From an uncultured Bacteroidales bacterium (GTDB taxonomy: Bacteria; Bacteroidota; Bacteroidia; Bacteroidales; F082), in assembly GCA_937902805.1 (NCBI GenBank), contig CALEMB010000082.1, positions 1 to 8,145 of the forward strand: a stretch of 8,145 bases of DNA, read 5' to 3'. The notes under the pieces were generated by a model, which saw only the letters and a program-made list of their open reading frames with translations, ran no database searches and was not told the DNA's origin. Positions 6,593-8,145 of this stretch are shown here, in pieces (positions within the stretch are counted from its first letter, which is position 1; each line of letters opens with the position of its first letter). Made by a program: the position numbers and the translations under genes.

Positions 6593-6627
6593 ATTCAGCA
6601 TTCCTAATTCAGCATTCCGCATTCCCA
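6593..6627 (+). repeat. Heptamer array ATTCNNN running into the thyA start codon
   Basis: Five consecutive 7-base units, each starting ATTC, occupy 6593-6627, and the last base of the fifth is the A of the thyA ATG. The 12-mer ATTCAGCATTCC occurs exactly twice with a 14-base period (6593-6604 and 6607-6618). Read on the minus strand the units have the form NNNGAAT. That matches the GCAGAAT/GATGAAT units at 5223-5250, so the same heptamer family appears in opposite orientation in two gaps of this gene cluster. Confidence 0.8.
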
Positions 6628-7454
6628 TGAAGCAATACCTAGACCTGCTCCAATATATCCTTGACCACGGCCATCAGAAGGGCGACCGCACAGGTACCGG
6701 CACCATCAGTGTGTTCGGCTACCAAATGCGTTTCGACCTCTCTGAGGGTTTCCCTTTGGTCACGACAAAAAAGGTGCACCTGAAGAGCATCATCCATGAA
6801 TTGTTGTGGCTGCTTAGTGGCGATACCAACATCAAATACCTGCACGACAACAAAGTCAGCATCTGGGACGAGTGGGCCGACCAAAACGGCGACCTCGGTC
6901 CTATCTACGGCGCGCAATGGCGCAACTGGAACAATGAAGGCATCGACCAAATCGCCGAGGTGGTGAAGAGCATTAAGGAAAACCCGAACAGCCGTAGGCA
7001 TATTGTCACAGCATGGAATCCCAGCGTCTTGCCTGATGAGCACGAGAAAGACTTCGCCGCCAACGTGGCAGCGGGCAAGGCGGCACTCCCACCCTGCCAT
7101 GCTTTCTTCCAGTTCTATGTGGCCGACGGCAAACTGTCGTGCCAGCTCTACCAACGTAGCGCAGATGTGTTTCTCGGTGTACCATTCAATATCGCTTCCT
7201 ACGCCCTCCTCACCATGATGATGGCACAAGTGTGCGGTTTGCAACCCGGCGAATTTGTTCACACCTTCGGTGATGTGCACATCTACAACAACCTCGTCGA
7301 ACAGGTAAAGACACAATTACAACGCACACCAAGACCTTTGCCTACAATGAAAATAAATCCCGAGGTCAAAGACATCTTTGGCTTCAAATTTGATGATTTC
7401 ACATTAGAGAATTATGACCCGTGGCCTGCTATAAAAGGCGAGGTATCGGTATAA
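6627..7454 (+). CDS. thyA: Thymidylate synthase
   Basis: This 275-residue cytoplasmic homodimer converts dUMP and 5,10-methylene-tetrahydrofolate to dTMP and dihydrofolate. Essential residues are all present: R21 in DRTGTGT, the arginine pair R123-R124 in NSRRHIVTAWNPS, nucleophile C157 in LPPCHAFFQFY, D180 and N188 in QRSADVFLGVPFNIASYA, and H218 and Y220 in GDVHIYNN. The C terminus (NYDPWPAIKGEVSV) is intact. It is about 11 residues longer than E. coli ThyA, mostly through residues 136-150 (PDEHEKDFAANVAAG), an insertion I recall as common in this family branch. An open frame extends upstream to 6483, but the family N terminus is MKQYLDLLQYILDHG, so the start is 6627. It has no Shine-Dalgarno or A-rich leader; the heptamer array abuts the ATG, so coupling to nupG translation is possible. 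folA follows and recycles its dihydrofolate product. Confidence 0.98.
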   Translation: MKQYLDLLQYILDHGHQKGDRTGTGTISVFGYQMRFDLSEGFPLVTTKKVHLKSIIHELLWLLSGDTNIKYLHDNKVSIWDEWADQNGDLGPIYGAQWRNWNNEGIDQIAEVVKSIKENPNSRRHIVTAWNPSVLPDEHEKDFAANVAAGKAALPPCHAFFQFYVADGKLSCQLYQRSADVFLGVPFNIASYALLTMMMAQVCGLQPGEFVHTFGDVHIYNNLVEQVKTQLQRTPRPLPTMKINPEVKDIFGFKFDDFTLENYDPWPAIKGEVSV

Positions 7455-7456
7455 AT

Positions 7457-7536
7457 GTAGGGGCAGACCCATGTGTCTGCCCAATAATATGATAGACAAA
7501 CCATAAATCAGGGCGGACACACGGGTCCGCCCCTAC
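7457..7536 (+). repeat. 80-bp palindromic intergenic element with two mirror-image hairpins
   Basis: The outer 26 bases on each side (7457-7482 and 7511-7536) are inverted repeats matching at 23 of 26 positions. Each arm folds on itself as a perfect 8-bp stem with a 6-base loop: GGGCAGAC/GTCTGCCC on the left and GGGCGGAC/GTCCGCCC on the right. A 28-base A/T-rich centre (7483-7510) separates them. The element begins two bases after the thyA stop codon and fills most of the 97-base gap before folA. It carries no gene and shows no obvious target duplication. It is REP/MITE-like; similar GTAGGGGCGGACC-type repeats are familiar to me from other bacterial genomes, which I cannot verify here. Confidence 0.85.
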
Positions 7537-7551
7537 GAAAGGACAACAAAA

Positions 7552-8046
7552 ATGAAAATATCCATCATCGTCGCCATGGCCGCCAACCGCGCCATCGGCA
7601 TCAACAACCAACTCATCTGGCACAACAGCAACGACCTGAAACATTTCAAGAAGGTGACCTCGGGGCACTGCGTCATCATGGGACATAACACCTGGCTTTC
7701 GTTGCCAGGTCAGAAGGCTTTGCCTAACCGCCGCAACATCGTCATCTCTGACCGTTTGGACAAGGCTCCGGAAGGCTACGAGCTAGCCCTCTCCATCCCT
7801 CAAGCCCTCGATATGGTCCAAAACGAAGAAGAGGTCTTCATCATGGGCGGCGGTAGCATCTACGAGCAGTTCCTGCCCAAGGCCGACCGTCTCTATTTGA
7901 CCCGTCTCGACAAAGAATTCGAGGCCGACACCTATTTCCCATACGTCAACTTCGAGGAATGGAGCCTCGTTGACCTTGAAGTAATCGACGACGACCCACA
8001 AGTAGATTATTCCTATCGCTTTGAGGTCTGGGAACGCAAACAATAG
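7552..8046 (+). CDS. folA: Dihydrofolate reductase
   Basis: This 164-residue cytoplasmic enzyme reduces dihydrofolate to tetrahydrofolate with NADPH, completing the cycle opened by ThyA. Family landmarks are IIVAMAANRAIG (5-16), the active-site acid D28 in NSNDLKHFK, VIMGHNTWLSLP (41-52), LPNRRNIVIS (57-66) with R60 as the residue expected to bind the folate carboxylate, the FIMGGGSIYEQFLP loop (96-109), and LYLTRLDKEFEADTYFP (114-130) with T117. Length is normal (E. coli has 159). Relative to E. coli, the proline before the conserved tryptophan is I22, R44 is H45, and R98 is S102; such changes at the NADPH phosphate site vary within the family. A weak purine-rich AAAGGA (7538-7543) precedes the ATG at 7552. 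The stop codon ends at the first base of the terminator stem. Confidence 0.97.
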   Translation: MKISIIVAMAANRAIGINNQLIWHNSNDLKHFKKVTSGHCVIMGHNTWLSLPGQKALPNRRNIVISDRLDKAPEGYELALSIPQALDMVQNEEEVFIMGGGSIYEQFLPKADRLYLTRLDKEFEADTYFPYVNFEEWSLVDLEVIDDDPQVDYSYRFEVWERKQ

Positions 8047-8085
8047 CAATAAAAAAGCTCGCCGAATGGCGAGCTTTTTTATTGC
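8046..8085 (+). terminator. folA: Strong bidirectional rho-independent terminator after folA
   Basis: A perfect 18-bp stem (8046-8063 paired with 8068-8085) closes a GAAT loop. The GC core GCTCGCC/GGCGAGC is flanked by six A residues and six T residues, so the hairpin can terminate transcription from either direction. It starts on the last base of the folA stop codon and marks the end of the plus-strand cluster. Confidence 0.95.
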
Positions 8086-8109
8086 TTAGTCTGTCTTGTC
8101 CTGAAAAAG

Positions 8110-8129
8110 CGTTACAACAAAACGTAACG
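8110..8129. other. Small inverted repeat near the window edge
   Basis: CGTTAC (8110-8115) and GTAACG (8124-8129) form a perfect 6-bp dyad around eight bases. On the minus strand it is followed by C and then five T residues (8109-8105), so it could be a weak terminator for a minus-strand gene ending to the right. It could equally be an operator site. The last 60 bases otherwise show nothing I can assign. Confidence 0.3.
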
Positions 8130-8145
8130 AAAGATGGAAAAAGAA

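Noticed and set aside
6483..6626. A 48-residue N-terminal extension of thymidylate synthase
   Set aside because: The extension overlaps the 3' end of nupG in another frame and reads through the repeat array. The family N terminus begins at MKQYLDLLQY, at 6627.
6639..7316. A 225-codon minus-strand open frame across thyA
   Set aside because: It is the antisense of a textbook thymidylate synthase and has no promoter, leader or recognisable domain.
7457..7536. A rho-independent terminator between thyA and folA
   Set aside because: The hairpins are strong, but neither is followed by a T run on the plus strand (the bases after them are AATAATA and CTACGAA), so classical termination is unlikely. 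An RNA-stability role remains possible.
8134..8145. Start of a further plus-strand gene (ATG at 8134, reading MEKE)
   Set aside because: Only four codons are visible, with no promoter box or leader signal. An ATG this close to the edge could easily be chance.

Overview
This window looks like chromosomal core sequence from a member of the Bacteroidota, most likely Bacteroidales. Four things support this. The start codons lack Shine-Dalgarno sequences and mostly have A/T-rich leaders. Three intergenic regions carry the Bacteroidota -7 promoter box TAnnTTTG. The secreted DUF1573 protein and the nuclease with a BFN domain plus a UVR motif are typical of the phylum. The membrane pyrophosphatase has the residues reported for the gut Bacteroides Na+,H+-pumping type. 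The taxonomic call is inference.

Left half, minus strand, read right to left: a membrane pyrophosphatase (hppA, 4149 to 1915) ends in a strong terminator at 1857-1897. A small secreted DUF1573 protein follows (1753 to 1295) with its own promoter and its own hairpin terminator (1236-1266). Last comes a PLP-dependent class I/II aminotransferase, best started at 1218 and ending at base 1. A 251-bp divergent promoter region (4150-4400) separates this half from the right half.

Right half, plus strand: a bifunctional nuclease family protein (4401-4985), a NupG-type nucleoside:H+ symporter (5306-6586), thymidylate synthase thyA (6627-7454) and dihydrofolate reductase folA (7552-8046). They lie in one direction, with one clear promoter in front (4274-4305) and one strong terminator behind (8046-8085), so they may form a single transcript. 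ThyA makes dTMP and turns methylene-tetrahydrofolate into dihydrofolate, and FolA regenerates tetrahydrofolate. The symporter brings in nucleosides for salvage. Together this is a dTMP/folate and nucleoside-supply module.

The protein-coding content is conventional. The unusual content lies between the right-half genes. The 320-bp gap after the nuclease gene is filled by a tract built on a 7-bp period, about 39 units from 4977 to 5249. It begins inside the last codons of the nuclease gene and is interrupted twice by a 35-bp GC-rich core that keeps the 7-bp phase. A degenerate 8-bp A/T array follows. A related heptamer array in the opposite orientation runs into the thyA start codon. The thyA-folA gap holds an 80-bp element made of two hairpins that are mirror images of each other, with a compensatory base-pair change between them. 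I found no RNA gene, CRISPR array, transposase or defence system.
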